Counted from the stretch's first letter, positions 36,095-44,433 are shown. The stretch is 64,000 nt of DNA from Pantoea vagans (GCF_004792415.1 NZ_CP038854.1:434001-498000), one strand, 5' to 3'. Numbers and translations are program-made. The notes: a model not told the origin generated them from the sequence alone.

Positions 36095-36697
36095 ATGACA
36101 ACATCCCCCTGGAACAAGGGCCGTATTATTGGCCAGAAACGGCCTCTTCAGATCTCTCATATCTGGGGAATCCGTATCAGACTTGAGCTGGAAGGAAAAG
36201 TACGCGATTTAGCTCTGTTTAACATGGCTCTGGACAGTAAACTTCGGGGCTGTGAACTGGTTAAGCTAAAAGTTTCTGATGTGGCCTATGGGCATTCTGT
36301 TTCGGGCAGAGCGACAGTGCTGCAGCAAAAAACGGGAAGCCCCGTTCAGTTTGAACTGACTAAGGGAACCAGAGAGGCTGTAGCAGCGTGGATCAAAATG
36401 GCTCATCTACGTAGTAGCGACTATCTGTTCCAGTCCCGCGTCGGTTCTTCACGACATATCTCAGCCAGGCAATATAACCGTATTTTTCATGGATGGATTG
36501 ATAAGCTGGGTCTCGACGAGACTCTGTACAGTACGCATTCTATGCGAAGAACCAAGCCATATCTGATCTATAAAAAAACGAAGAATCTACGAGTTATCCA
36601 GCTACTGTTAGGTCACAAAAAACTCGAAAGTACAGTCCGTTATCTCGGTATTGAAGTGGATGATGCCCTGGAGATATCTGAGTCTATCGAAGTTTAA
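36095..36697 (+). CDS. FimB-sized tyrosine recombinase, copy 2
   Basis: A 200-aa tyrosine recombinase with the complete catalytic set (R51, K79, H148, R151, H174, Y183), same start context (AAAGGAG) as copy 1. It differs at residues 4, 54, 100, 118 and 140, none of them catalytic, so both copies should be active. It is followed by the hairpin and the right-module relic. Being flanked by dyad modules it is the best candidate enzyme for moving units in this region. Confidence 0.85.
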   Translation: MTTSPWNKGRIIGQKRPLQISHIWGIRIRLELEGKVRDLALFNMALDSKLRGCELVKLKVSDVAYGHSVSGRATVLQQKTGSPVQFELTKGTREAVAAWIKMAHLRSSDYLFQSRVGSSRHISARQYNRIFHGWIDKLGLDETLYSTHSMRRTKPYLIYKKTKNLRVIQLLLGHKKLESTVRYLGIEVDDALEISESIEV

Positions 36698-36704
36698 TTT
36701 GTGA

Positions 36705-36741
36705 GGGCTGCAACAGCAGCCCTGTGCCAGAAGCGGACATT
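36705..36741 (+). repeat. hairpin plus dyad right-module relic after recombinase 2
   Basis: GGGCTG-CAACAG-CAGCCC followed by CTGTGCCAGAAGCGGACATT (36722-36741), as in copy 1. Confidence 0.8.
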
Positions 36742-36833
36742 AATGGCATGGTATTTATAAAAACATGGTGCAAAACTCAGTTAAGTTGATTTCTTAGTGG
36801 AAGTGAAAAATTTACGACCGGAGAGGGCCTGAA

Positions 36834-37370
36834 GTGAAAGCATTTACGGTGCGTCGCATTAATGAGAGCGATCTAGAAGATTTCAGAAGAGTAAGACTGG
36901 AAGCATTGCTCCTTCATCCGGACGCTTTTGGCGCGTCCTACGAAGACTGGAGCCAGAAGCCAGCATCATTCTTTACTGAGAAATTGCAAACCAATTATGT
37001 TTTCGGTGGATTTGACCTACACAACGCCATACAGGGCCTGATTGGTTTGAGCTTCAGTACCTCACCGAAGCTGAATCATGTCGCTACTATCTGGGGGATG
37101 TATGTCCATGTCGGGATGAGGGGATCGGGACTATCATCAGGGCTAATGGAGGCTGCGCTGGAAGCTGCAAGCTCAGTAAGAACAGTAAGAACAGTAAAGC
37201 TCTCAGTCGTCACAACGAATCGTGCCGCATATGCACTCTATCGGTCATATGGTTTCACTAATTGGGCCACTGATACTGCTGCGCTTTACGCTAATGGTAT
37301 TTTTCATGACGAATATCTTATGAGACGAGACATGGAAAACGACTCATCACAAAGCCAATATGATAAATAA
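36834..37370 (+). CDS. GNAT acetyltransferase
   Basis: A 178-aa GNAT enzyme starting at GTG with GGAGAGG upstream. IWGMYVHVGMRGSGLSSGLMEAALEAA is the acetyl-CoA loop (the usual Q/R-x-x-G-x-G/A reads MRGSGLSS) and VKLSVVTTNRAAYALYRSYGF the following motif. Substrate unknown. It is a single-gene unit between recombinase element 2 and dyad copy 9. Confidence 0.87.
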   Translation: MKAFTVRRINESDLEDFRRVRLEALLLHPDAFGASYEDWSQKPASFFTEKLQTNYVFGGFDLHNAIQGLIGLSFSTSPKLNHVATIWGMYVHVGMRGSGLSSGLMEAALEAASSVRTVRTVKLSVVTTNRAAYALYRSYGFTNWATDTAALYANGIFHDEYLMRRDMENDSSQSQYDK

Positions 37371-37413
37371 TTGCTTATAGCGGCGACATAATCCTTTGTC
37401 GTCCAAAGGCAAC

Positions 37414-37476
37414 GTCCGCTCCTCGCTCATAGCGGACATTCGCCTGTGTACGGTTCGCTTTGTGCCAGGAGCGGAC
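37414..37476 (+). repeat. dyad repeat copy 9 (left + right, best intact)
   Basis: Left GTCCGCT-CCTCGCTCAT-AGCGGAC (37414-37437, perfect stem), 15-bp spacer, right GTTCGCTT-TGTGCCAG-GAGCGGAC (37453-37476). It shows the full two-hairpin plan most clearly. Confidence 0.9.
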
Positions 37477-37606
37477 GCAGGGAACTGCCTGAGCATAGTA
37501 AAAACGGTTGCCATCGGGCTATTTTCAGGCGATGTTGGGGTTAAGAGAAACCGCCTGAGGTTGACTCAATATTACTGAAAATTAAGTAATATTCTGTATA
37601 TCATGT

Positions 37607-38509
37607 TCATTTCACTGGATTGCAAACCTTGAAGGCATGATTTTTTTCAAAAATTCCTGCAACAAAATCCATGAATACAATCGCCCGTTTTGGCAAAAGT
37701 CGATTCGCAACATAAACGGCCTGAATAGGAACGGGCGACGCAGTGTAACCAGTTAGCAATAATTTTAATTCGCCACTTTCCAGTCCCTCTTTAAACAACC
37801 ATTCCGGTCCCTGTGCGATTCCAATTCCCGCATTGACAAATTTCTGTACTGCTTCAGGTGAATTGACCCTGAGCCGACCAGAAACAGGAACAGTGATATC
37901 CTGAAATCTCCAGGTGGCGCCTGTTGTCAGCAGTGTATAGATCAAACATTCATGTTTTTTTAAATCTTCTGGCGTATCAGGGGTTCCGTGTTTAGTCAGG
38001 TACTTATTACTGGCAACACAGACTCGCTCAAACATGCCAAGCCTGCGGGCATGCATAGCACTATCTTCCAGGTGGCCAATCCGTATGGCCAGCTCAGCCC
38101 CTTCATCAACGAGATTGATATAGCGGTCATTAATCTGCAGGTCCAGTGCCAGTTCAGGGTTCCGCTCTAAAAAATCCGGGATGTGCGGAACTAAGAATGT
38201 ATGAGCCAGTGCTGTGGGGCAGGCAACGCGTAGCAGCCCTGTTGGTCTGACATTTTCTCTGAAAGAGGACTCTGACTCTTCGACAGCCTCAAGAATCCGC
38301 CTTGCTTCCAGATAATAACGTTCGCCTTCAGGCGTTAATGAGAGCTTGCGGGTCGATCTGTGAAGTAATCTGGTCTGCAAATGTTCTTCGAGAGTTGCTA
38401 CATGACGGCTAATATTCGGTTGCCCTAAACCTAAATCTCTGCCAGCTGCGGAAAAGCTGCCCGTTTCAACGGTACGGACAAAACATGTCATCAAAAGTAA
38501 TTTATCCAT
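37607..38509 (-). CDS. LysR-family transcriptional regulator
   Basis: A 300-aa LysR protein (helix-turn-helix in FSAAGRDLGLGQPNISRHVATLE; ligand domain from LLRVACPTALAHTFLVP). It is divergent from a short-chain dehydrogenase gene with 135 bp between the starts and probably regulates it. The pair forms one unit between dyad copies 9 and 10. Confidence 0.9.
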   Translation of the reverse strand: MDKLLLMTCFVRTVETGSFSAAGRDLGLGQPNISRHVATLEEHLQTRLLHRSTRKLSLTPEGERYYLEARRILEAVEESESSFRENVRPTGLLRVACPTALAHTFLVPHIPDFLERNPELALDLQINDRYINLVDEGAELAIRIGHLEDSAMHARRLGMFERVCVASNKYLTKHGTPDTPEDLKKHECLIYTLLTTGATWRFQDITVPVSGRLRVNSPEAVQKFVNAGIGIAQGPEWLFKEGLESGELKLLLTGYTASPVPIQAVYVANRLLPKRAIVFMDFVAGIFEKNHAFKVCNPVK

Positions 38510-38644
38510 TCAATTGCTCATTTATGCGTTTAAAGCATGAAATATATTCAAATATACAATCTTATCACTCAATTTGCATAAGCATATATTGTCTTCCTGT
38601 CGGTCGTTCGTCGATCCGTTTTAAATCCAGCAGGAGATTTTCAG

Positions 38645-39391
38645 ATGTCCAGATTACAAGGCAAGCGTGCACTGATTACAGGTGGAACAAGTGGTATTGG
38701 TCTTGAAACTGCGAAGCTGTTTGTTGCAGAAGGTGCACGCGTTATTGTTACCGGGATTAATCCGGATTCAATTGCAAAGGCGAAAGCAGAACTGGGTTAT
38801 GAAGTTTTGGTTGTAAGCGCGGATTCCGCTGATGTAAATGCGCAAAAAGCGCTAGCTCACACTATAAAGGAACACTTTGGTGAGTTGGATATCGCTTTCC
38901 TGAATGCAGGCATATCAATGTACATGCCAATTGAACGATGGACAGAGGAACTGTTCGACCGAATTTATGATATCAACGTCAAAGGTCCTTATTTCCTGAT
39001 GCAGTCTCTGCTGCCCATTTTCGCCAGCTCTGCATCAGTGATCTTTAATACATCTGTAAATGCTCATACAGGGCCCGTAAATTCTTCAGTTTACGGCTCA
39101 ACGAAAGCAGCATTGCTTAACATGTCGAAAACACTATCTAACGAGTTGCTTCCCCGTGGGATTCGTATCAACGCCGTGAGCCCCGGCCCGGTTGATACAC
39201 CGCTTTATGATAAGGCGGGGATTCCGGTGGAATATCATGATCAGGTGATGAAAGATATCATTGCAACCATTCCTGCAGGTCGTTTTGGTAAGCCTCAGGA
39301 AGTAGCGCAAGCGGTGCTTTATTTCGCCTCTGATGAGTCTGCCTGGACCGTGGGTTCAGAAATCATCATCGACGGCGGCGTTTCAATCTAA
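38645..39391 (+). CDS. short-chain dehydrogenase/reductase
   Basis: A 248-aa classical SDR: cofactor motif TGGTSGIG (residues 12-19), NAG at about 90-92, catalytic serine in VNAHTGPVNSSVYGSTKAA with Y-x-x-x-K (YGSTK), and PGPVDTPLYDKAG after it. The C-terminal DGGVSI end is typical. It would reduce or oxidise a small carbonyl or alcohol with NAD(P)H. AGGAG precedes the ATG. Likely controlled by the divergent LysR gene. Confidence 0.9.
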   Translation: MSRLQGKRALITGGTSGIGLETAKLFVAEGARVIVTGINPDSIAKAKAELGYEVLVVSADSADVNAQKALAHTIKEHFGELDIAFLNAGISMYMPIERWTEELFDRIYDINVKGPYFLMQSLLPIFASSASVIFNTSVNAHTGPVNSSVYGSTKAALLNMSKTLSNELLPRGIRINAVSPGPVDTPLYDKAGIPVEYHDQVMKDIIATIPAGRFGKPQEVAQAVLYFASDESAWTVGSEIIIDGGVSI

Positions 39392-40283
39392 GCCACCATA
39401 GGTAACCGTTCAACCTGATGTGCTGGCGTGAAAGGTGAAGCGGAGGGCCTGATGCTGCTAAGCAAGGTTCAGTGTGGTAATGACCTTAAGGACAAGGACG
39501 GGCTCACTCTGCTTCGTGTGATGGTAGCTACTCACCACATAATCTTATATACAAGCTACCGTGTTAAATTCCGCAACTATCGCTACAAGTTTTGATGAAC
39601 ACCCCCCTAAGCGTCAGCAGCAAGCTGCCGCTACTAAGGCCCCGGAAATGACGCCCTTCACGTCGCAAGCGCCGTAAAGTCCGCTCACCGGGGTTAAAAG
39701 GGGTTACCTAACCTAATTCATTGCTGAAAACCGGTTTAGGCTGTTCAGAAAAGGGGATGGAATGGCAGGATTTATGAGTCTGTAACCGGCTACGCCGGGC
39801 GTACGGCGCCCTTTAGCATCAGTTTTACCCTCAGCTACAACTGGCGCCTCCATGTCGCTAAAGCGACATTCAGGAGATTACTGCGTATTACCCGCCATTC
39901 TCGTGCATTTTGAGGAATGAGAAATTAGCCAGGCTGAATGTCCGCTTTGTGCCAGAAGCGGACATTTAACGTGCTTGAGCTAAACAGCAGGCACAGATGA
40001 AATTCAAAAATTCAAAGAAAACGTTAAGTAAGTGCATCGCGTTTTGCTATGAATTTAAGCAGAATGATTCTGGAAAAGCTCAGATTGCCTGAGTGCAGCC
40101 TTCATGGTGACAGGCGAAGCTATCGGACGTTTTACGCTAATGGCAGCCATTCTTCATTACGTTCCTCTTACTGGATTTGTTAAGATGAAGGCCAGTGGAC
40201 TCTGTTTTTTCACCAGAGAACGCTGGCGGCAGGCACAGAGGTTCACGGGTGTGCTGCATACTCAGGGCTGAGGAGATGTGTTT
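39392..40283. other. gene-free interval of about 890 bp
   Basis: No convincing gene on either strand. It contains a small palindrome (ATGTCGCT-AA-AGCGACAT, 39852-39869), dyad copy 10, and a stretch near 40105-40190 that would read GRFTLMAAILHYVPLTGF, possibly a coding remnant. It looks like decayed DNA. Confidence 0.45.
39939..39964 (+). repeat. dyad repeat copy 10 (right module)
   Basis: TGTCCGCTT-TGTGCCAG-AAGCGGACA, perfect 9-bp stem. No clear left module. Confidence 0.88.
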
Positions 40284-40796
40284 ATGCGGACGGTTATAGT
40301 TGTGCCATACGATGATAAATGGCCTGAGATGTTTGAAGCGGAAAGGTTACTGATAAAGACATTGCTTGGTGGCGTGGCTAAAGATATCCATCACATTGGC
40401 AGCACATCCGTGCCTGGTCTCTCAGCAAAGCCCATTATCGATATACTGCTGGAAGTCTCAGACATCCATGAACTGGACAGATATAATTGTGAAATGGCCC
40501 ACGCCGGTTATGTTATCCGCGGTGAGAACGGGATTTCAGGGCGCAGATATTTCATTAAGGGTGGCGATCAGCGTAGCCATCAGGTGCATGCATTTGCCAG
40601 TGGCGATATGCAGGTACCAAGACATCTTCTTTTCCGCGATTACTTACGAAAAAACACTCACATCGCAGGGATGTATGCTGAGCTGAAACACTCGGCAGTA
40701 CGACTCAGCAGGAACGATGCGCATCGTTACAGCGCGCTCAAAGCAAACTTTATAGCGCATCATTTACGTCTGGCCCAGGCTGAGTCAGAACGATAA
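40284..40796 (+). CDS. GrpB/UPF0157 family protein
   Basis: A 170-aa protein of the GrpB family, a nucleotidyltransferase-like fold: HHIGSTSVPGLSAKPIIDILLEV is the conserved core (G-S-x7-K-P-x-I-D). VYHLHV-type region appears as HQVHAFASGD, and FRDYLRKN follows. Substrate unknown. GAGGAG eight bases upstream favours this ATG over a GTG at 40278. A one-gene unit between dyad copies. Confidence 0.88.
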   Translation: MRTVIVVPYDDKWPEMFEAERLLIKTLLGGVAKDIHHIGSTSVPGLSAKPIIDILLEVSDIHELDRYNCEMAHAGYVIRGENGISGRRYFIKGGDQRSHQVHAFASGDMQVPRHLLFRDYLRKNTHIAGMYAELKHSAVRLSRNDAHRYSALKANFIAHHLRLAQAESER

Positions 40797-40822
40797 GGAA
40801 TGAGTTCATTGTGGGATGTTAT

Positions 40823-40880
40823 GTCCCCTTTTATCCTTCAGCAGACTTCACCCTGCTGGTATGTCCGCTTTGTGCCAGAA
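40823..40880 (+). repeat. dyad repeat copy 11 (degenerate left + partial right)
   Basis: Left GTCCCCT-TTTATCCTTC-AGCAGAC (40823-40846), 16-bp spacer, right GTCCGCTTTGTGCCAGAA from 40863 with a lost 3' arm. The 24-bp length and the spacing fit the other copies. Confidence 0.65.
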
Positions 40881-40987
40881 TCGCACTGCGCCAGCCGTGA
40901 ACTTAATTGAGATTTTTCGCCGGAAACGCTGGAATTCAAGGCTGAGTTGTCACCGCTGAAAATCGTGAAATTTTATTAATGGGGTAA

Positions 40988-41413
40988 CTATTCTTCGACT
41001 GTGTAGTTATCTGCTTCAGGAGAATAACTCCGACAAACGCATGCCAGCTTATGCCCGTCAGGATCGCGCAGGTAGGCAACATAAAAGTCGGGGCCGTATA
41101 AGGTTCGGGTGCCTGGAGCGCCTGCATTCTCTCCACCCGCAAGAAGGCCGGCTGCATGAAAGCGTCTGACAAGCTCCGCGTTATCTGCACTGAATGCGAA
41201 CATGGTTCCGTTTCCAGCCGTCGCTGTATGTCCATCAAAGGGAGGGCAAATACAAAAGCTGAACCCCTCATCCGGATTATTGTCTTCTCCCCACATTGCC
41301 CAGCCCTCTGTCCAGGCTGGCTGTCGCGAATAGCCGAGGACGTTAAAAATAGCGTCATAAAAGTCCTCGGATCGCTGAAGGTCATTTGTTCCCATCGTGA
41401 TATACGTCAGCAT
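40988..41413 (-). CDS. VOC-family (glyoxalase/dioxygenase-like) protein
   Basis: A 141-aa VOC protein: MLTYITMGTNDLQRSEDFYDAIFNVLGY is the first beta-alpha-beta-beta-beta module and DFYVAYLRDPDGHKLACVCR the second, with DPDGHK typical of the family. The N-terminal metal histidine is replaced (YITMGTND), so it may be a binding or lyase variant. GAGAGG upstream favours this start over one 10 residues earlier. One-gene unit. Confidence 0.85.
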   Translation of the reverse strand: MLTYITMGTNDLQRSEDFYDAIFNVLGYSRQPAWTEGWAMWGEDNNPDEGFSFCICPPFDGHTATAGNGTMFAFSADNAELVRRFHAAGLLAGGENAGAPGTRTLYGPDFYVAYLRDPDGHKLACVCRSYSPEADNYTVEE

Positions 41414-41620
41414 TTGATTACAACCTCTCGCCGTTTTTCTCAACAGTTAGTATACCGTTCACAGCAGCAATGAATATTTACCTGACACGCCACTTTCCGC
41501 TTTAAATCAGAGCACCGGCTATCAAAAGCACCTTATTAATGGCGTAGCTGGCATATCCTCTGTTATTCAATAAGCGATTTCGCTGACGGTAAAGCCCTCT
41601 GCTGTAGAACCACTACTAAA

Positions 41621-41644
41621 GTCCGCTTCCCGATCAAAGCAAAC
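41621..41644 (+). repeat. dyad repeat copy 12 (left module)
   Basis: GTCCGCT-TCCCGATCAA-AGCAAAC. A right module is not recognisable. It lies between the VOC gene and cheZ. Confidence 0.5.
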
Positions 41645-41798
41645 GTAACCGCTGGCATCATGCTTCAGGCAAAAAAGCCCGTGGTGTGAACACGGATATT
41701 CAGCCACATTTTCCCTTTCCAGACCTGACAACATCCGCACCGAGGCATCTTCTTAACATTCTGATACGTCTGTTCTGAGGGAAAAATCATAGTAAATT

Positions 41799-41825
41799 TA
41801 ATAAACCGCCGGACGCTGCCGATAA
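41799..41825 (+). promoter_or_regulatory. FliA (sigma-28) promoter of cheZ
   Basis: TAAT, 15 bp, then GCCGATAA (41818-41825), a full match to the sigma-28 -10 and three of four bases of the -35 core. The start codon is 40 bp downstream. Confidence 0.75.
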
Positions 41826-41864
41826 CCTCAGGTATCGAAACTTCGTACGCAGGAAACAGCATCC

Positions 41865-42479
41865 ATGTCACCATCCGACACCCATAGTAAGCAGCAGGAA
41901 ATTACCGAGATTACGGCACGTGCTGGCTACATCCTGCGGCAGCTTCGCGACAGTCTGCAACAGCTGGGCCTTGATAAAACCATTGCCGATGTGGCGGGAA
42001 GTATCCCGAACGCCCGTGAAAGGCTGGGTTATGTGGTCACAATGACCCGCGAAGCCGCAGAGGGCGTCATCAACAGCGTAGAGATCACGCAGCCTCTGCA
42101 AACCGAACTGGGCGAAAAAGCGCAGAAACTCACACAACGCTGGGATGCCGCTTCCGGGAATCCGGCGGACAAAGAGCTGGCTCAGGCATTAGCTGTGGAT
42201 ACCGCGGCCTTGCTGGATGAAGTCCCTCGTATCACGGGTCTGACACAACAGCAGTTGCACGCAATTATGATGTCACAGGGATTCCAGGATCTCACCGGAC
42301 AGATAGTCCAGGCGATGATGGCCGTGCTGAATCAGGCTGAGCAACAGCTGATACAGGTTATCCGTGATAACACCGGCTCACATGGCACGGCCAGTGCGCC
42401 GTCTAAACCCGCTTCCTCATCAGAAACCCCTGCCAGTCAGGATGATGTAGACGACCTGCTGGCCAGTCTGGGAATGTAA
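41865..42479 (+). CDS. cheZ: chemotaxis protein CheZ (CheY-P phosphatase), orphan
   Basis: A 204-aa CheZ: a long helical hairpin with the active-site segment MMSQGFQDLTGQI (residues 135-147; D142 and Q146 match E. coli D143 and Q147) and the C-terminal CheY-binding tail DDVDDLLASLGM. It removes the phosphate from CheY-P. CheZ normally follows cheY in the chemotaxis operon; here it stands alone between dyad copies with its own FliA promoter. AGGAAACAG precedes the ATG. Whether the chromosome also has a cheZ cannot be seen. Confidence 0.92.
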   Translation: MSPSDTHSKQQEITEITARAGYILRQLRDSLQQLGLDKTIADVAGSIPNARERLGYVVTMTREAAEGVINSVEITQPLQTELGEKAQKLTQRWDAASGNPADKELAQALAVDTAALLDEVPRITGLTQQQLHAIMMSQGFQDLTGQIVQAMMAVLNQAEQQLIQVIRDNTGSHGTASAPSKPASSSETPASQDDVDDLLASLGM

Positions 42480-42562
42480 ACCGAACGAACGAGACCCGGA
42501 TAGCACTGACAATAAATATCAGGGTAATCCGGCGTTCTTGCTGAAAGCAGATGCGTGATTAA

Positions 42563-42581
42563 ACGTCCGCTCGTAGCGGCC
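42563..42581 (+). repeat. dyad repeat copy 13 (shortened left module)
   Basis: AACGTCCGCT-CGT-AGCGGCC, matching the left module with a 7-bp loop deletion. It is the last copy I see to the right. Confidence 0.5.
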
Positions 42582-42813
42582 GCCTGTTTTGGTAACCCGT
42601 TAAGATGCCGACACCTGTCGGCTACATGGGCAGACCTGACTGCGACCACCCCACTCCATGGCCTTTGCGGAATAGCACTGCACCTGAATACCTGTTTGCA
42701 TCGCTCCACGCACGTCATCTGCATTCGTTCAACCCTCCTGCGTCATCCTCTTCCCACCTTCAGCTCAGCCTGCGTTGAGATGTTGTACCGACCAGATGGA
42801 CTGCCAGAATATT

Positions 42814-42833
42814 TACCTAACAAATGTTAGGTA
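42814..42833. promoter_or_regulatory. TetR-type operator 1 upstream of the GST gene
   Basis: TACCTAACAAATGTTAGGTA is a near-perfect 20-bp palindrome just upstream of the -35 of the GST promoter. Confidence 0.8.
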
Positions 42834-42837
42834 GACA

Positions 42838-42866
42838 TTGACGTGGGTTGATCTTGCAGCTAAGAT
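42838..42866 (+). promoter_or_regulatory. sigma-70 promoter of the GST gene
   Basis: TTGACG, 17-bp spacer, TAAGAT. It lies between the two operator palindromes. Confidence 0.8.
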
Positions 42867-42873
42867 TTATCTA

Positions 42874-42889
42874 CCTAACGATTGTTAGG
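42874..42889. promoter_or_regulatory. TetR-type operator 2 upstream of the GST gene
   Basis: CCTAACGATTGTTAGG shares both half sites (CCTAAC/GTTAGG) with operator 1, 58 bp away, and covers the expected transcription start, so bound repressor should block it. Confidence 0.8.
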
Positions 42890-42919
42890 CAACTCAGCCA
42901 CCAACCCACAGGATAGACC

Positions 42920-43621
42920 ATGACCGCTAAACTTCAGCTTTTCACCTCGCCTTCTGCCTTTCCGAACCCACAGCGTCTGCGTCTGTTCATGCATGAAAAG
43001 GGCATCGCTGACCAGTTTGCCGAGACCATCTATGACATGTCTCCTGGAGGAGAACAGCGTGGCTGGCGTCATTTGAATATGAACCCGTGGGGCGAAACGC
43101 CTACCCTTCAACTGGCTGACGGAAGTTATATTTCCGAAACGGCTGCTATCGTTCGGTATCTTGATCAGGAATATCCGGGGCGCAGGATTATGGGAGAGAC
43201 CGCGCTGGAACAGGGTCTGGATAATATGTGGGATAACCGGGTGTGGGTGCATATCCTGTACCGCATCGTTACCGCATTCCACGTGTTGCACACCGGGCTC
43301 GGCTTCAAGCTGGAACTGACTAAAAATGAGGCCTGGGGCGAACACTGCCGTAAGGAAGCGTTGTCTCATGCCGCTCTGGTCAATAGTCATCTGTCAGACG
43401 GTCGCGAATGGCTGCTCGGCGGCGATGCTCCGACCTTCTCAGACATTACGCTGGCAACCGCGATCGCTTTCTCGAAATTCCCGGTCAATGCCACCCCACT
43501 GGACGAGCGTTTTGAGTTCTTAGATGCGTACTGGCAGCGCTGGACTAAACGTCCCGCTTTCCAGGCAGCCTACGCCGATGGCAATAGCGGCATTCCTGAG
43601 CTGGATTCGCCAGCCCGGTAA
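42920..43621 (+). CDS. glutathione S-transferase
   Basis: A 233-aa GST. The thioredoxin-like N-terminal domain shows FTSPSAFPNPQRLRLFMHEKGI, NPWGETPTLQLADGSYISETAAIVRYLDQEYPG (cis-Pro and the E/S-T glutathione-binding pair). The helical C-terminal domain has PTFSDITLATAIAFSKF, the usual N-capping motif. It would conjugate glutathione to electrophiles. The upstream promoter is framed by two palindromes and a TetR gene follows 248 bp later, so expression is probably induced by a toxic ligand. Confidence 0.9.
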   Translation: MTAKLQLFTSPSAFPNPQRLRLFMHEKGIADQFAETIYDMSPGGEQRGWRHLNMNPWGETPTLQLADGSYISETAAIVRYLDQEYPGRRIMGETALEQGLDNMWDNRVWVHILYRIVTAFHVLHTGLGFKLELTKNEAWGEHCRKEALSHAALVNSHLSDGREWLLGGDAPTFSDITLATAIAFSKFPVNATPLDERFEFLDAYWQRWTKRPAFQAAYADGNSGIPELDSPAR

Positions 43622-43869
43622 TCCGCTCTTACTGGAAATGCTGGTACACCGGGATCGTTATCTGCTGACTTTCCCGGTGAGCACGGTTTTCCGGAAAGCG
43701 TCGGCTGTCGATGTCGCTTGCTGAATCCTGATGGAGCGACATCTGCCTGAGCATCCTTGACGCATTGAACTCACTGCGCTTACTGACAATCTGCCTGTCA
43801 CCCGGTAAGCGTTTGCTGTAAATTAGCGTTCCCGGTTTAAGAGATTATCCCAATACCAAAGGCATCAAG

Positions 43870-44433
43870 ATGAGCGTCAACGCCAGGGAAGCCATTTTGT
43901 TGGCGGCCAAAAAAATTGCCCAATCCCAGGGTTACAATGGTCTGAATTTCCGCGACCTCGCCCAGGAAGTGGGTATTAAAGCGGCGAGTATTTATTACCA
44001 TTTTCCAGGCAAGGCCGCTCTGGGCACTGCGGTTGCCAGACGATACTGGGAGGACGGCGCACTCGCGCTGGAAACAATCGAATCAGAAAGTCCCTCTCCG
44101 ATTGATGCTCTGCATCGCTTTCCTGAAATATTCCGCAGATCGCTGGAGGCCGACAATCGTCTCTGCCTGGGCAGTTTTATGGGTGCGGAAAAAGATACCT
44201 TACCCCCTGAGATGAGCGAAGAGATTCAGAAGTTTGCTGATGTCAACATTGCATGGCTGAACAGACTTCTGGTGGCGGCGAACGTGTGCGAATCAGATGA
44301 GAGTGAATCCAGAGCACGTGCAATTTTCACGGCCATTGCCGGTGCCCAGCTTATTGCCAGAAGTCGCTCTGATATCTCGCTTTTCGATTCACTGGTGGAT
44401 TCATATCGCGCCTTCGGACCTCTGCCGGCATAG
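43870..44433 (+). CDS. TetR-family transcriptional repressor
   Basis: A 187-aa regulator: TetR helix-turn-helix at residues about 22-50 (LNFRDLAQEVGIKAASIYYHFPGKAALGTAV) and a ligand domain of the AcrR/QacR-like kind. It lies downstream of the GST gene. The paired CCTAAC-N4-GTTAGG palindromes at the GST promoter are its most likely targets. The gap before it (43622-43869) holds no gene. Confidence 0.9.
   Translation: MSVNAREAILLAAKKIAQSQGYNGLNFRDLAQEVGIKAASIYYHFPGKAALGTAVARRYWEDGALALETIESESPSPIDALHRFPEIFRRSLEADNRLCLGSFMGAEKDTLPPEMSEEIQKFADVNIAWLNRLLVAANVCESDESESRARAIFTAIAGAQLIARSRSDISLFDSLVDSYRAFGPLPA

Larger units (their letters stand above)
35882..36741 (+). mobile_element. 860-bp recombinase element, copy 2
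   Basis: Matches 17574-18433 with six single-base differences, one before the gene and five inside it. The sequence around it is otherwise only distantly similar between the two loci, so this unit moved or was homogenised recently. Same direct orientation as copy 1, 18.3 kb apart. Confidence 0.85.

Noticed and set aside
12962..42581. Classical integron or CALIN array
   Set aside because: No IntI-type integrase (the 16-residue extra helix of IntI is absent in a 200-aa protein), and the modules lack the GTTRRRY core of attC sites. The resemblance is structural only.
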